Shown here: positions 26,338 through 34,033 of the stretch, piece by piece
How positions within the stretch are numbered: the stretch's first letter is position 1
Layout: every line of letters starts with the position of its first letter
Assembly: GCF_015552075.1 (NCBI RefSeq)
Contig: NZ_JADNDZ010000095.1
Coordinates: forward strand, 1-64,000
Reading direction: 5' to 3'
Length of the DNA: 64,000 nucleotides
Source of the DNA: Collinsella aerofaciens
GTDB lineage: Bacteria > Actinomycetota > Coriobacteriia > Coriobacteriales > Coriobacteriaceae
The notes under the pieces: generated by a model
Seen by the model: the letters and a program-made list of their open reading frames with translations, nothing else
Database searches by the model: none
What the model was told of the DNA's origin: nothing
Translations under genes and position numbers: made by a program

Positions 26338-27099
26338 ATGAGCGTATTCGAAATTGTGTTTAGTCCGACGGGTGGAACGCAGAAGGTGTCAGGCCTTGTG
26401 GCCGGAGCACTGGGCAAGAATACCGTTACCGTCGATCTGACCGATAGCGGGTTGGATTTCAACGCTGTCTCGATGACTGAGGACGACGTGGCCGTAATCT
26501 CTGTGCCGGCGTATGCCGGTAGAATCCCGGCTGTGGTGGCTGACCGGTTGGGCATGGTGCGCGGCAACGGGGCTCGGGCTGTTTTGGTTTGTGTATACGG
26601 AAACCGCGCGTTTGAGGACACGCTCGTAGAGCTGGAGGACGTTGCGAAGCATGCGGGATTCCGGGTGATCGCGGCAGTTGCAGCCATTGCAGAACATTCC
26701 ATTGCGCGACAGTTTGCTGCCGGTCGTCCGGATGCGCAGGATGCGGCGCAGCTTGCTGAGTTTGCTCAGCAAATTCAGCAAAAGCTGTTGGCTGAGGATG
26801 CGTCCGAGCCCTCTATCCCCGGCAATCGTCCTTATAAACAAGCTGGAGGTCACCGCATGGCACCCGAGGCAACAGAGGATTGCGTTTCCTGCGGTGCATG
26901 CGCCGCGGCGTGCCCCGTTTGTGCTATCGACAAGGGTGACCCCAAACGAGCAGCTGGCGAGGCGTGCATCTCCTGCATGCGCTGCATTGCCGTATGTCCG
27001 CGAGGTGCTCGTAAGGTTGATCCCAACAAGCTATCCGCTGTTTCCCAGATGCTGAGCAAGGTTTGCGTCGTGCGGAAGGAATGCGAGCTCTTTATCTAG
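26338..27099 (+). CDS. EFR1-type flavodoxin-ferredoxin fusion protein
   Basis: The 253-residue protein has an N-terminal flavodoxin-like domain (about 1-150) with the phosphate-binding loop SPTGGTQKV near residues 8-16. The C-terminal two-[4Fe-4S] ferredoxin domain has CVSCGACAAACP and CISCMRCIAVCP (about 186-228). Such fusions carry electrons between FMN and iron-sulfur clusters in anaerobes; the partner is unknown. The ATG at 26338 follows AGGGGAGGG. It lies upstream of the hydrogenase operon but is separated by a 340-bp region with its own repeat and promoter, so a functional link is only suggestive. Confidence 0.87.
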   Translation: MSVFEIVFSPTGGTQKVSGLVAGALGKNTVTVDLTDSGLDFNAVSMTEDDVAVISVPAYAGRIPAVVADRLGMVRGNGARAVLVCVYGNRAFEDTLVELEDVAKHAGFRVIAAVAAIAEHSIARQFAAGRPDAQDAAQLAEFAQQIQQKLLAEDASEPSIPGNRPYKQAGGHRMAPEATEDCVSCGACAAACPVCAIDKGDPKRAAGEACISCMRCIAVCPRGARKVDPNKLSAVSQMLSKVCVVRKECELFI

Positions 27100-27114
27100 C
27101 GCAAGTGAGATTGG

Positions 27115-27142
27115 TGCAAACAAACCTGGCCCTTTTGCACCA
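27115..27142. repeat. Inverted repeat GGTGCAAA/TTTGCACC
   Basis: GGTGCAAA and TTTTGCACC flank an AACAAACCTGGCCC-type centre. The same GGTGCAAA element appears in the nested palindrome at 16303-16390. Confidence 0.5.
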
Positions 27143-27147
27143 AAAAC

Positions 27148-27212
27148 GATCCGTTTTCCTCCGTTCCCAAGGGATCATGTGATCCGAAGGGGACGGAGGA
27201 AAACGGATCAAA
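27148..27212. repeat. Repeat family C, full palindrome
   Basis: GATCCGTTTTCCTCCGTTCC and its near-complement GGACGGAGGAAAACGGATC flank a short AAGGGATCATGTGATCC centre. It lies after the flavodoxin-ferredoxin gene. Half copies occur at 2547, 33547 (degenerate) and 44894. Confidence 0.85.
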
Positions 27213-27307
27213 AAGGAAAAATAGTAAGGCGCTCTTTTTCACATTGAATAATGCAATTTGGTAACGCGTTTTATCAAATATGGCATTTATCTGCGGTAAT
27301 GTTCTAT

Positions 27308-27335
27308 TTCACCGCTGAGGGTGACATTTTATACC
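27308..27335 (+). promoter_or_regulatory. Candidate promoter for the hydrogenase operon
   Basis: TTCACC (27308-27313) and TATACC (27330-27335) are 16 bp apart in an AT-rich stretch about 105 bp before the first gene. Other AT-rich hexamers near 27245-27290 are alternatives. Confidence 0.4.
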
Positions 27336-27439
27336 GCCTGCCGAACCGTATGGAGACCTCACAACTTTTTAGGTCAGTGTTGTGCGTGTAGCAATTTCGC
27401 CCGGCCTCGCCTCCGGGCTGCCATGTGAGAGGGGATCTT

Positions 27440-29272
27440 ATGGCTCGACTGCACGTAATGGAACGCAGCCACGCTCAGGCCGTCATGGACGACCTGCACG
27501 ATGCACTCGGACGTCGTCTGGCGGTGAGTTCGCTCGCCCCGTGCCCCGTCGAGTTTACGGCGGCGCTCGTCAACCTGTGCTCCACCCAGAGCTGCGGCAA
27601 GTGCACGCCCTGCCGCGTGGGCCTGAGCGCGCTGAGCGACCTGCTCGCCGATGTGCTCGAGGGCCGCGCCGACGAGTCCACGCTCAACTTGATTGAGCGC
27701 ACGGCCCGCACCATCTACCTTTCGAGCGACTGCGCCATCGGCTACGAGGCCGGCGCCATGGCACTCACCGCCATCCGCGGTTTCCGCGATGATTTTGAGC
27801 ACCATATCCGCGAGCACTCCTGTGGCTTTGACCGCGAGGCCCGCGTCCCGTGCGTCTCGGGCTGCCCGGCGCACGTCGACATTCCCGGTTACATTTCGTT
27901 GGTCGAGGCCGGCCGCTATGCCGATGCCGTCAAGGTCATCCGCAAGAACAACCCGCTGCCGCTCGTCTGCGGTCTGGTGTGCGAGCATCCCTGCGAGATG
28001 CACTGCCGTCGCGGCATGGTCGACGATCCCATGAACATTCTCGCCCTCAAGCGTTTTGCCGTTGAGCACAGCGACCTCAACGATCACAAGCCCAGCGTGG
28101 CCGACAACACCGGCAAGCGCATTGCCGTGATCGGCGGCGGCCCGGCCGGCCTTTCCTGCGCCTACTACCTGGCTGTGATGGGTCATAAGGTGACCATCTT
28201 TGAGCAGCGCCACCACCTGGGCGGCATGCTGCGCTACGGCATTCCCAGCTACCGTCTGCCGCGCGAGCGCCTGCAGGCCGAGATCGACTGGATCTTGAGC
28301 GCCGGCATCGACGTGGAACTCGACCACTCCGTCAATGGCGAGGAGCTTGCCCGCCTGCGCGACGAGTTCGATGCCGTCTACCTGGCCATTGGTGCCCATA
28401 GCGATAAGAAGCTCGGCCTTCCGGGCGAAGAGGCGCCCGGCGTGGAGTCGGCCGTCAAGATGCTGCGCGCCATCGGCGACGACGAGCTGCCCGACCTGAG
28501 CGGTCAGCGCGTGTGCGTCATCGGCGGCGGCAACGTGGCCATGGACGTGGCGCGCTCTGCCGTGCGCTGCGGTGCCGAAAAGGTGAGCATCGTCTACCGC
28601 CGTCGCATCTGCGACATGACGGCCCAGGATGCCGAGATTGCCGGCGCCCAGGCCGAGGGCTGCGAGGTTCTTGAGCTCACCGCACCGCTCGCTATTGAGA
28701 CGGGCGAGGAAGGTCGCGTGAGTGGCCTGCGCGTGCAGCCGCAGATTATCGGCGAGCCCCGTCGTGGGCGTCCGGCCCCACGTGCCGCCGCCACGCCCGA
28801 GCGCGTCATTCCCTGCGAGCGCGTGTTTGTGGCCATTGGCCAGGACATCGATTCCAAGCCGTTTGAGGAGATGGGCGTTGCCTGCAAGTGGGGCTGCATC
28901 GTCACCGATTCGGATGGCGCCGTGCCTAACTTCGACGGCCTCTTTAGTGGCGGCGACTGCCAGACCGGTCCCGCCACCGTCATCCGGGCCATCAACGCCG
29001 GCCGCGTTGCTTCGGCAAATATCGACCGCTATCTGGGTTTTGACAACAAGATCAAGCTCGACGTCGAGCTGCCGACCGTGCAGTTTAAGGGCAAGCACGA
29101 GTGCGGCCGCTGCGAGCTGGGCGAGCGCGAGGCCGGCGAGCGCATCCACGATTGGAATCTGGTCGAGCAGGGCCTTACCGAGGAGGAGGCACGCCAGGAG
29201 GCAAGCCGCTGCCTGCGTTGCGACCACTTTGGCTTTGGCGCGTTCCGCGGAGGGAGGAACCTGGAATGGTAG
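27440..29272 (+). CDS. NuoF-cluster/GltD-like fusion flavoprotein (hydrogenase partner)
   Basis: The 610-residue protein joins two modules. The N-terminal ~110 residues match the C-terminal [4Fe-4S] domain of NuoF: CGKCTPC (Cys52, 55, 58) and a fourth Cys in LSSDCAIG about 40 residues on. The rest is GltD-like: cysteine motifs CVSGCPAHVDIPG and CGLVCEHPCEMHC, an FAD site in AVIGGGPAGLSCAYY, an NAD(P) site in CVIGGGNVAMDVARSAV, and a closing GGDCQTGPAT segment. The tail has more Cys pairs (ECGRC, CLRCDH). It should oxidise or reduce NAD(P) at FAD and relay electrons through its clusters to the hydrogenase, whose start codon overlaps its stop by seven bases. NuoF's own FMN/NADH domain is absent. 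The ATG at 27440 follows GAGAGGGG. Confidence 0.88.
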   Translation: MARLHVMERSHAQAVMDDLHDALGRRLAVSSLAPCPVEFTAALVNLCSTQSCGKCTPCRVGLSALSDLLADVLEGRADESTLNLIERTARTIYLSSDCAIGYEAGAMALTAIRGFRDDFEHHIREHSCGFDREARVPCVSGCPAHVDIPGYISLVEAGRYADAVKVIRKNNPLPLVCGLVCEHPCEMHCRRGMVDDPMNILALKRFAVEHSDLNDHKPSVADNTGKRIAVIGGGPAGLSCAYYLAVMGHKVTIFEQRHHLGGMLRYGIPSYRLPRERLQAEIDWILSAGIDVELDHSVNGEELARLRDEFDAVYLAIGAHSDKKLGLPGEEAPGVESAVKMLRAIGDDELPDLSGQRVCVIGGGNVAMDVARSAVRCGAEKVSIVYRRRICDMTAQDAEIAGAQAEGCEVLELTAPLAIETGEEGRVSGLRVQPQIIGEPRRGRPAPRAAATPERVIPCERVFVAIGQDIDSKPFEEMGVACKWGCIVTDSDGAVPNFDGLFSGGDCQTGPATVIRAINAGRVASANIDRYLGFDNKIKLDVELPTVQFKGKHECGRCELGEREAGERIHDWNLVEQGLTEEEARQEASRCLRCDHFGFGAFRGGRNLEW

Positions 29273-31077
29273 AGCCCAACAACCCCACTGTCAGCGACAA
29301 CACCGAAAGCGGAGCACTCAACATGGTCAAGCTCACTATCGATAATTGCGAAGTCGTGGTGCCCGAGCACACCACGATCCTGGACGCAGCCAAGTCCGTC
29401 GGCATTCAGATTCCTACCCTGTGCTACCTGCGCGATCTAAACGAGATCGGCGGTTGCCGCGTGTGCGTGGTCGAGGTTGAGGGCTGCGACCAGCTGGTTG
29501 CCGCCTGCAACAACTACGTGCTCGACGGCATGGTGGTCCACACCAACAGCCCCAAGGCCCGCGAGGCACGTCGCACCAACGTGCAGCTGCTACTGTCCCA
29601 ACACGACTCGCGCTGTACGAGCTGCGTGCGCAGTGGTAACTGCAACCTGCAGACCATCGCCAACGACCTGGGCATCTTCTATCTGCCGTACGAGCAGCAC
29701 CTGGCGCGCGAGGGCTGGGACTTCGATTTCCCCATCATCCGCGATAACGACAAGTGCATTAAATGCATGCGCTGCATCAAGGTGTGCGAGAGCGTGCAGG
29801 GCTTAGGGATTTGGGACCTGACCAACCGCGCCACGCATACCGCCGTGGGCACCCGCGGGCGTGCGCCGATCGGCAAGACCGATTGCGTCGCGTGTGGTCA
29901 GTGCATCACGCATTGTCCGACGGGCGCCCTGCGCGAGCGTGACGATACCGAGACCGTGTTCGACGCCATCGCCGATCCCGACAAGATCGTGCTGGCGCAG
30001 ATTGCGCCGGCCGTGCGTAGCGCCTGGGGCGAGGAGCTCGGCATTCCGCGCGATGAGGCCACCGTCGAGCGCCTGGCCTGTGCGCTGCGCCGCGTGGGCT
30101 TTGAGTACGTGTTCGACACCGATTTCTCGGCCGACCTCACCATTATGGAGGAGGGCTCCGAGCTGCTCGAGCGCCTGGGTAAGGCCGCCAAGGGCGAGGG
30201 CGACAGCCGCAGCTGGCCCATGTTCACGAGCTGCTGCCCGGGCTGGGTACGCTTTGTGAAGGCGCGTTACCCCGAGTTTGTCGACAGCCTGTCCACGTCC
30301 AAGTCGCCGCAGCAGATGTTCGGCGCCATCGCCAAGACCTACTACGCCAAGGTGCTGGGCGTGGAGCCCGAGCGCCTGTTTGTGGTGTCCGTGATGCCGT
30401 GCACGGCCAAGAAGGCCGAGTGCGCGCTGCCGAGCATGGTGGGCGAGGACGGCACGCCCGATGTGGACGTTGCACTGACGGTGCGCGAGATGGTGCGCAT
30501 GGTCCGCGCGAGCCACGTGAGCGTGGATACGCTGGTTGAGGAGCCGCTCGACACGCCGCTGGGCTTTGGCACGGGCGCAGGTGTGATCTTTGGCGCCACG
30601 GGCGGCGTGATGGAGGCCGCCGTGCGCTCGGCCTATTACCTGGTGACGGGCAAGAACCCCGACGCCGACTTCTTTACCGATGTGCGCGGCCTGGACGGCT
30701 GGAAGGAGGCCGTGGCCGATATCGATGGCACCAAGGTACGCGTCGCCGTGGCGCACGGGCTGGGCAACGCCGCCCGCCTGCTCGACGCGATTCGCGACGG
30801 CCGCGTGAGCTATGACTTCGTTGAGGTCATGGCGTGCCCGGGCGGCTGTGTCGGTGGCGGCGGTCAGCCCATCCATGACGGCTGTGAGCTGGCAGCCGAG
30901 CGCGGCCAGGTGCTGTGGGGCTTGGATGCTGCTGCGGATATTCGCTTCTCGCACGAGAATCCCGATGTCCAGGCATGCTACCGCGAGTTCTTGGGCGAGC
31001 CGCTCTCGCCGCTGGCCGAGGAGCTGCTGCATACCGACCATCACGCATGGACGATGCCTAACGAGGGGACGTGCTAG
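29266..31077 (+). CDS. [FeFe] hydrogenase catalytic subunit
   Basis: The enzyme makes or consumes H2 at an H-cluster. Domain order in 603 residues: a [2Fe-2S] plant-type domain (CYLRDLNEIGGCRVC near 52), the His-ligated [4Fe-4S] segment (HDSRCTSCVRSGNC), two [4Fe-4S] ferredoxin clusters (CIKCMRCIKVC, CVACGQCITHCP), then the three H-cluster signatures TSCCPGW (near 322), MPCTAKKAE (near 376) and MACPGGCVGGGGQP (near 523). This is the M3-type layout of soluble cytoplasmic hydrogenases. The start at 29266 has GGAGGGA upstream and overlaps the flavoprotein stop, indicating a tight complex. HydE, HydF and HydG maturases are not in this window. Direction of electron flow is not settled by sequence. 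Confidence 0.96.
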   Translation: MVEPNNPTVSDNTESGALNMVKLTIDNCEVVVPEHTTILDAAKSVGIQIPTLCYLRDLNEIGGCRVCVVEVEGCDQLVAACNNYVLDGMVVHTNSPKAREARRTNVQLLLSQHDSRCTSCVRSGNCNLQTIANDLGIFYLPYEQHLAREGWDFDFPIIRDNDKCIKCMRCIKVCESVQGLGIWDLTNRATHTAVGTRGRAPIGKTDCVACGQCITHCPTGALRERDDTETVFDAIADPDKIVLAQIAPAVRSAWGEELGIPRDEATVERLACALRRVGFEYVFDTDFSADLTIMEEGSELLERLGKAAKGEGDSRSWPMFTSCCPGWVRFVKARYPEFVDSLSTSKSPQQMFGAIAKTYYAKVLGVEPERLFVVSVMPCTAKKAECALPSMVGEDGTPDVDVALTVREMVRMVRASHVSVDTLVEEPLDTPLGFGTGAGVIFGATGGVMEAAVRSAYYLVTGKNPDADFFTDVRGLDGWKEAVADIDGTKVRVAVAHGLGNAARLLDAIRDGRVSYDFVEVMACPGGCVGGGGQPIHDGCELAAERGQVLWGLDAAADIRFSHENPDVQACYREFLGEPLSPLAEELLHTDHHAWTMPNEGTC

Positions 31078-31079
31078 CG

Positions 31080-32135
31080 ATGCGCGCGTTTAATGTTGAG
31101 ATGTCGCGCCGGGGGTTTGCCTCGGCGCTCGCTGCGGGCGCCCTGTCGCTTGCGCTCGCGGGCTGTGGCGGCGGGGCTGCCGGTGCCGGGTCCGCCGCGG
31201 GCTCGGCTGCCACAGACGGCGCCGGTGCTGCTGCAGAGCCGGTCGAGGTGCACGTCGCCTCGCTCAAGGGGCCGACCTCGATTGGTCTGGTGCAGTTTAT
31301 GGACCGGGCGGCCGATGGCGAGACGGACAATGAGTTCGACTTTGCGATCAACACCGCCGCCGACGAGATTGTGCCCAAGGTCATTCAGGGCGATATCGAC
31401 ATTGCCCTGGTGCCGGCCAACGTGGCGAGCGTGCTCTACAACAAGACCGAGGGCGCGGTGCAGGTCATCGACATCAACACGCTGGGCGTGCTGAACGTGG
31501 TGACGGGCGACGCGAGTGTGACCTCGTTTGGCGATCTGGCGGGTCGCACCGTCTACATGACGGGCAAGGGCACCACGCCAGAGTACGTCATGAACTACCT
31601 GCTGGAGCGCGCGGGTCTGACCGGCCAGGTGGCGCTCGAGTTTAAGAGCGAGCCCACCGAGGTGCTGTCGGCCCTGCTTGCCGATCCGTCTGCCGTGGGC
31701 GTGCTGCCGGAGCCGTTCAAGACCGCTGCCATCGCCAAGAGCGAGGGCAAGCTGTCGGCACCGGTGAGCCTGACTGATGTGTGGGACGAACTGGCGGGTG
31801 ACACGGGCTCCCGTTTGCTGACGGGCGTGACCGTGGTGCGCCGTGCCTTTGCCGAGGAGCATCCCGAGGCCGTGACGGAATTCTTGAGCTGCCATGCGGC
31901 GAGCGTTGAGGACGTGAACGCGGCGCCGGCGGACTGGGCTCAGGCCGTGGTCGATGCGGGTATCGTGGATAACGCCGCGATTGCCGAAAAAGCGATTCCC
32001 GGGTGCATGCTCGTGTGCCAGACGGGGAGGGATATGAAGGCGGCGCTCGGTGGGTACCTGCAGGTGCTGGCCGATGCGGACGCGAGCGCCGTGGGCGGCA
32101 AGCTCCCGGCTGACGATTTCTACTACATGGAGTAG
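31080..32135 (+). CDS. NitT/TauT-type substrate-binding lipoprotein
   Basis: The 351-residue protein begins with a signal peptide containing SRRGF, which resembles a twin-arginine motif, and a lipobox LALAGC (Cys29), so it is likely an extracellular lipoprotein. The mature part follows the periplasmic-binding-protein II pattern of the ABC nitrate/sulfonate/thiamine-precursor group (KGPTSIGLVQFM, GDIDIALVPANVASVLY, KGTTPEYVMNYLLE). The ligand is unknown. It starts two bases after the hydrogenase stop and three bases before the transporter gene, so it belongs to the same transcript. The ATG at 31080 follows GAGGGG. Confidence 0.85.
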   Translation: MRAFNVEMSRRGFASALAAGALSLALAGCGGGAAGAGSAAGSAATDGAGAAAEPVEVHVASLKGPTSIGLVQFMDRAADGETDNEFDFAINTAADEIVPKVIQGDIDIALVPANVASVLYNKTEGAVQVIDINTLGVLNVVTGDASVTSFGDLAGRTVYMTGKGTTPEYVMNYLLERAGLTGQVALEFKSEPTEVLSALLADPSAVGVLPEPFKTAAIAKSEGKLSAPVSLTDVWDELAGDTGSRLLTGVTVVRRAFAEEHPEAVTEFLSCHAASVEDVNAAPADWAQAVVDAGIVDNAAIAEKAIPGCMLVCQTGRDMKAALGGYLQVLADADASAVGGKLPADDFYYME

Positions 32136-32138
32136 CCC

Positions 32139-33515
32139 GTGCGTGCGTTTGCTCGACAAATGGCAGAGCGTATGAAGGCGGTGGCGGCAGCAGGTGCCGT
32201 TGCCGCCTTTTGGCTTGCCGTGTGGGTGCTGGTGGCGGGTCTCGTGGCGCAGCCGTTGATTTTGCCGGGGCCGGGCGCTGTCGTGGTGGCGTTGCTACGA
32301 CTGGTATGCGATGCCGGCACATGGGCGATTCTGGCAGGCTCGGGTGCGCGTATCTTGGGCGGGCTGGCGCTTGCCGCGGTGTGCGGCGTCGTGATGGCGG
32401 GAGCCTCGGTGCGGTCGCTGACGTTTGCCCGCTTGGTGGCGCCTGCGCTTTCGTTTGTTAAGGCGACACCGGTTGCCTGCGTGGTGGTCCTGCTGCTCAT
32501 TTGGTTGGGGTCGGCGCGCGTGAGCATCGCCGCGGTCTTTTTGATGGCGCTGCCGGGCGTGTATTTTTCGCTGGTCGAGGGTTTGACGCAGGTTGATCAG
32601 TCGCTGGAGCAGATGTTTCATCTGCATGGCGTGCGGGGTTGGCGTCTGTTTTGCGCCCATACCTGGCGCGAGGTCCTGCCGTTTGTGCTTTCGTGCGCGC
32701 GTGCCGTGATCGGCATGAGCTGGAAGGCCGGCGTGGCGGCGGAGCTCATCGGCATGGCGACGGGCACCGTGGGCGAGCGCATCTATCAGGCGAAGCTGCT
32801 CATCGAGACGGCTGACCTGCTGGCGTGGACCGTGCTGGTCGTGGCGGCATCGTGGGCATGCGAGCGCGTGCTGGTGTGGTTGCTGCGGGCTTCGGGGCCC
32901 GTGGTGTGGCGCGCGGCCGTGCGGGCGCATGGGCATGGACTGCGCGGGCGTGCGGGGGCTGCGAGCGATGGCGCTGCGGCGGAGCTTGCGCTTGCCGTGG
33001 GCGATCGCGCGCCGTGGGCTCCGGCACTGGACGGTCTGGCGCTCAACGTGCCCGCGGGCGGGCGTATCTGTGTGATGGGTGCTTCGGGTGCGGGCAAGTC
33101 GACGTTGCTTGCGCTGGCGGCGGGGGAGTGCGCACCGTGCTCCATGGTGTTTCAGGATGTGCGCCTGGTCGAGGACGCTTCTGCCTTGGATAATGTGCTG
33201 GTGTGCGCCGACGCGCGCGTGGATGCCTCGAGTGCCGCAGCCCTGTTGCGCCTGCTGGTACCGGGGATCGATGTGCATGCACGCGTGGCTGAGCTCTCGG
33301 GTGGGCAGCGTCGTCGCGTCGAGATTGCCCGAGCCCTGCTGTGCCCGGGCGGCGCAGTGATTCTGGACGAGCCCTTTACCGGTCTAGACATCGCTGCGCG
33401 CGACGCATGCGCCGAGGTCGTGCTCGACTTGCTCGACGGCCGCATGCTGTTGCTTGCCACGCACGATGCCGCTGACGCTCGGGCCCTCGATATCTCGGAT
33501 ATCATCACGCTCTAA
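32139..33515 (+). CDS. Fused ABC transporter permease-ATPase
   Basis: The 458-residue protein joins a permease (about 1-250, six hydrophobic segments, with a SsuC/TauC-type coupling region around LHGVRGWRLFCAHTWREVLP) to an ATPase domain (about 285-458). The ATPase shows Walker A GASGAGKST (near 314), the Q-loop Gln in MVFQDV, the signature ELSGGQRRR, Walker B VILDEPFTGLD and the H-loop TH. The gap between Walker A and the Q-loop is about 12 residues rather than the usual ~30-40, so part of the beta-subdomain is missing while every catalytic motif remains. It probably works with the preceding lipoprotein. The GTG start at 32139 directly follows that gene. Confidence 0.86.
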   Translation: MRAFARQMAERMKAVAAAGAVAAFWLAVWVLVAGLVAQPLILPGPGAVVVALLRLVCDAGTWAILAGSGARILGGLALAAVCGVVMAGASVRSLTFARLVAPALSFVKATPVACVVVLLLIWLGSARVSIAAVFLMALPGVYFSLVEGLTQVDQSLEQMFHLHGVRGWRLFCAHTWREVLPFVLSCARAVIGMSWKAGVAAELIGMATGTVGERIYQAKLLIETADLLAWTVLVVAASWACERVLVWLLRASGPVVWRAAVRAHGHGLRGRAGAASDGAAAELALAVGDRAPWAPALDGLALNVPAGGRICVMGASGAGKSTLLALAAGECAPCSMVFQDVRLVEDASALDNVLVCADARVDASSAAALLRLLVPGIDVHARVAELSGGQRRRVEIARALLCPGGAVILDEPFTGLDIAARDACAEVVLDLLDGRMLLLATHDAADARALDISDIITL

Positions 33516-33546
33516 AAGCCATTTCAGGCGCTAACTCAACAATAAA

Positions 33547-33579
33547 ATGATTCGTTTTCTTCTGTCTCCATGGGGTCGG
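33547..33579. repeat. Repeat family C, degenerate half copy
   Basis: ATGATTCGTTTTCTTCTGTC and the following TCCATGGGG resemble ACGATCCGTTTTCCTCCGTT plus CCCAAGGGA of the full copy at 27148. Confidence 0.4.
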
Positions 33580-33600
33580 GTATGGTATTCAATCTACGGG

Positions 33601-33628
33601 GTAATACTTAGGATTACCAAGTAATACC
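33601..33628. promoter_or_regulatory. Direct repeat GTAATACY, candidate operator
   Basis: GTAATACT (33601) and GTAATACC (33621) are spaced exactly 20 bp apart, about two helical turns, with a GGTAAT/ATTACC dyad overlapping the first. It lies ~115 bp before the antitoxin-like gene, and ribbon-helix-helix antitoxins usually bind such repeated sites to repress themselves. Confidence 0.45.
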
Positions 33629-33741
33629 AACGCCGTAGAACAAACTCCAGATGCGGGCCAATCGGGTTGCCTTCACAGCCCGTCGCCCAGCCGCGTGGCC
33701 CGCATCCATCCGCACCACCGTCGTTTCAAGAAGGAAGCGCC

Positions 33742-33945
33742 ATGGCAGAACACATGACCCCGGTTGTCGCGAAGGCTTGGCCCGAGGAAAAGGCGGCCTT
33801 CGCGGCGGCAACCCAGCTCGTGGGCACCACACCGTCCAACGCCATCCGCATGTTCATCGCCGCTTTCAATCGCTGCGGCACCTTCCCGTTCGACATCTCG
33901 CCGAGCGGGGCTTTTGGCGCTGCGCCCGATTCTCATCAACAATGA
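33742..33945 (+). CDS. RelB/DinJ-like antitoxin, orphan
   Basis: The 67-residue protein follows the RelB/DinJ pattern: an N-terminal strand region for DNA contact (TPVVAKAWPEEKAAF), then TTPSNAIRMFIAAFNRCGTFPFDI, equivalent to the TPSxAIrxFxxxvxxxgxLPFe signature of DinJ. Ribbon-helix-helix antitoxins dimerise, bind their promoter and wrap a RelE/YafQ-type toxin. No toxin gene follows: the next gene is a membrane protease after a palindrome. The ATG at 33742 has AGAAGGAAG upstream. It may have been left behind, have a distant partner, or serve as a stand-alone regulator. Confidence 0.78.
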   Translation: MAEHMTPVVAKAWPEEKAAFAAATQLVGTTPSNAIRMFIAAFNRCGTFPFDISPSGAFGAAPDSHQQ

Positions 33946-33953
33946 CTGTCCCA

Positions 33954-34014
33954 AACTGCCGGCACTTGGGGACGTTCCTTTTCAGCCGGCAGTTAAGGAA
34001 CGTCCCTAAGTGCC
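33954..34014. repeat. Interleaved inverted repeats with pseudoknot topology (family D)
   Basis: AACTGCCGG (33954-33962) is complementary to CCGGCAGTT (33986-33994). GGCACTTGGGGACGTTCCTT (33961-33980) is complementary to 33995-34014 with one mismatch. The first right arm lies inside the loop of the second stem, so the order is A-B-A'-B'. The element ends about 7 bases before the ribosome site of the CPBP gene. Confidence 0.8.
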
Positions 34015-34033
34015 GGGTTTTGAGGAGGTTGGC

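Noticed and set aside
33946-34033. Toxin gene paired with the antitoxin-like gene
   Set aside because: Only 88 bp separate it from the protease gene, filled by the interleaved palindrome. No frame long enough for a RelE-like toxin exists on either strand.
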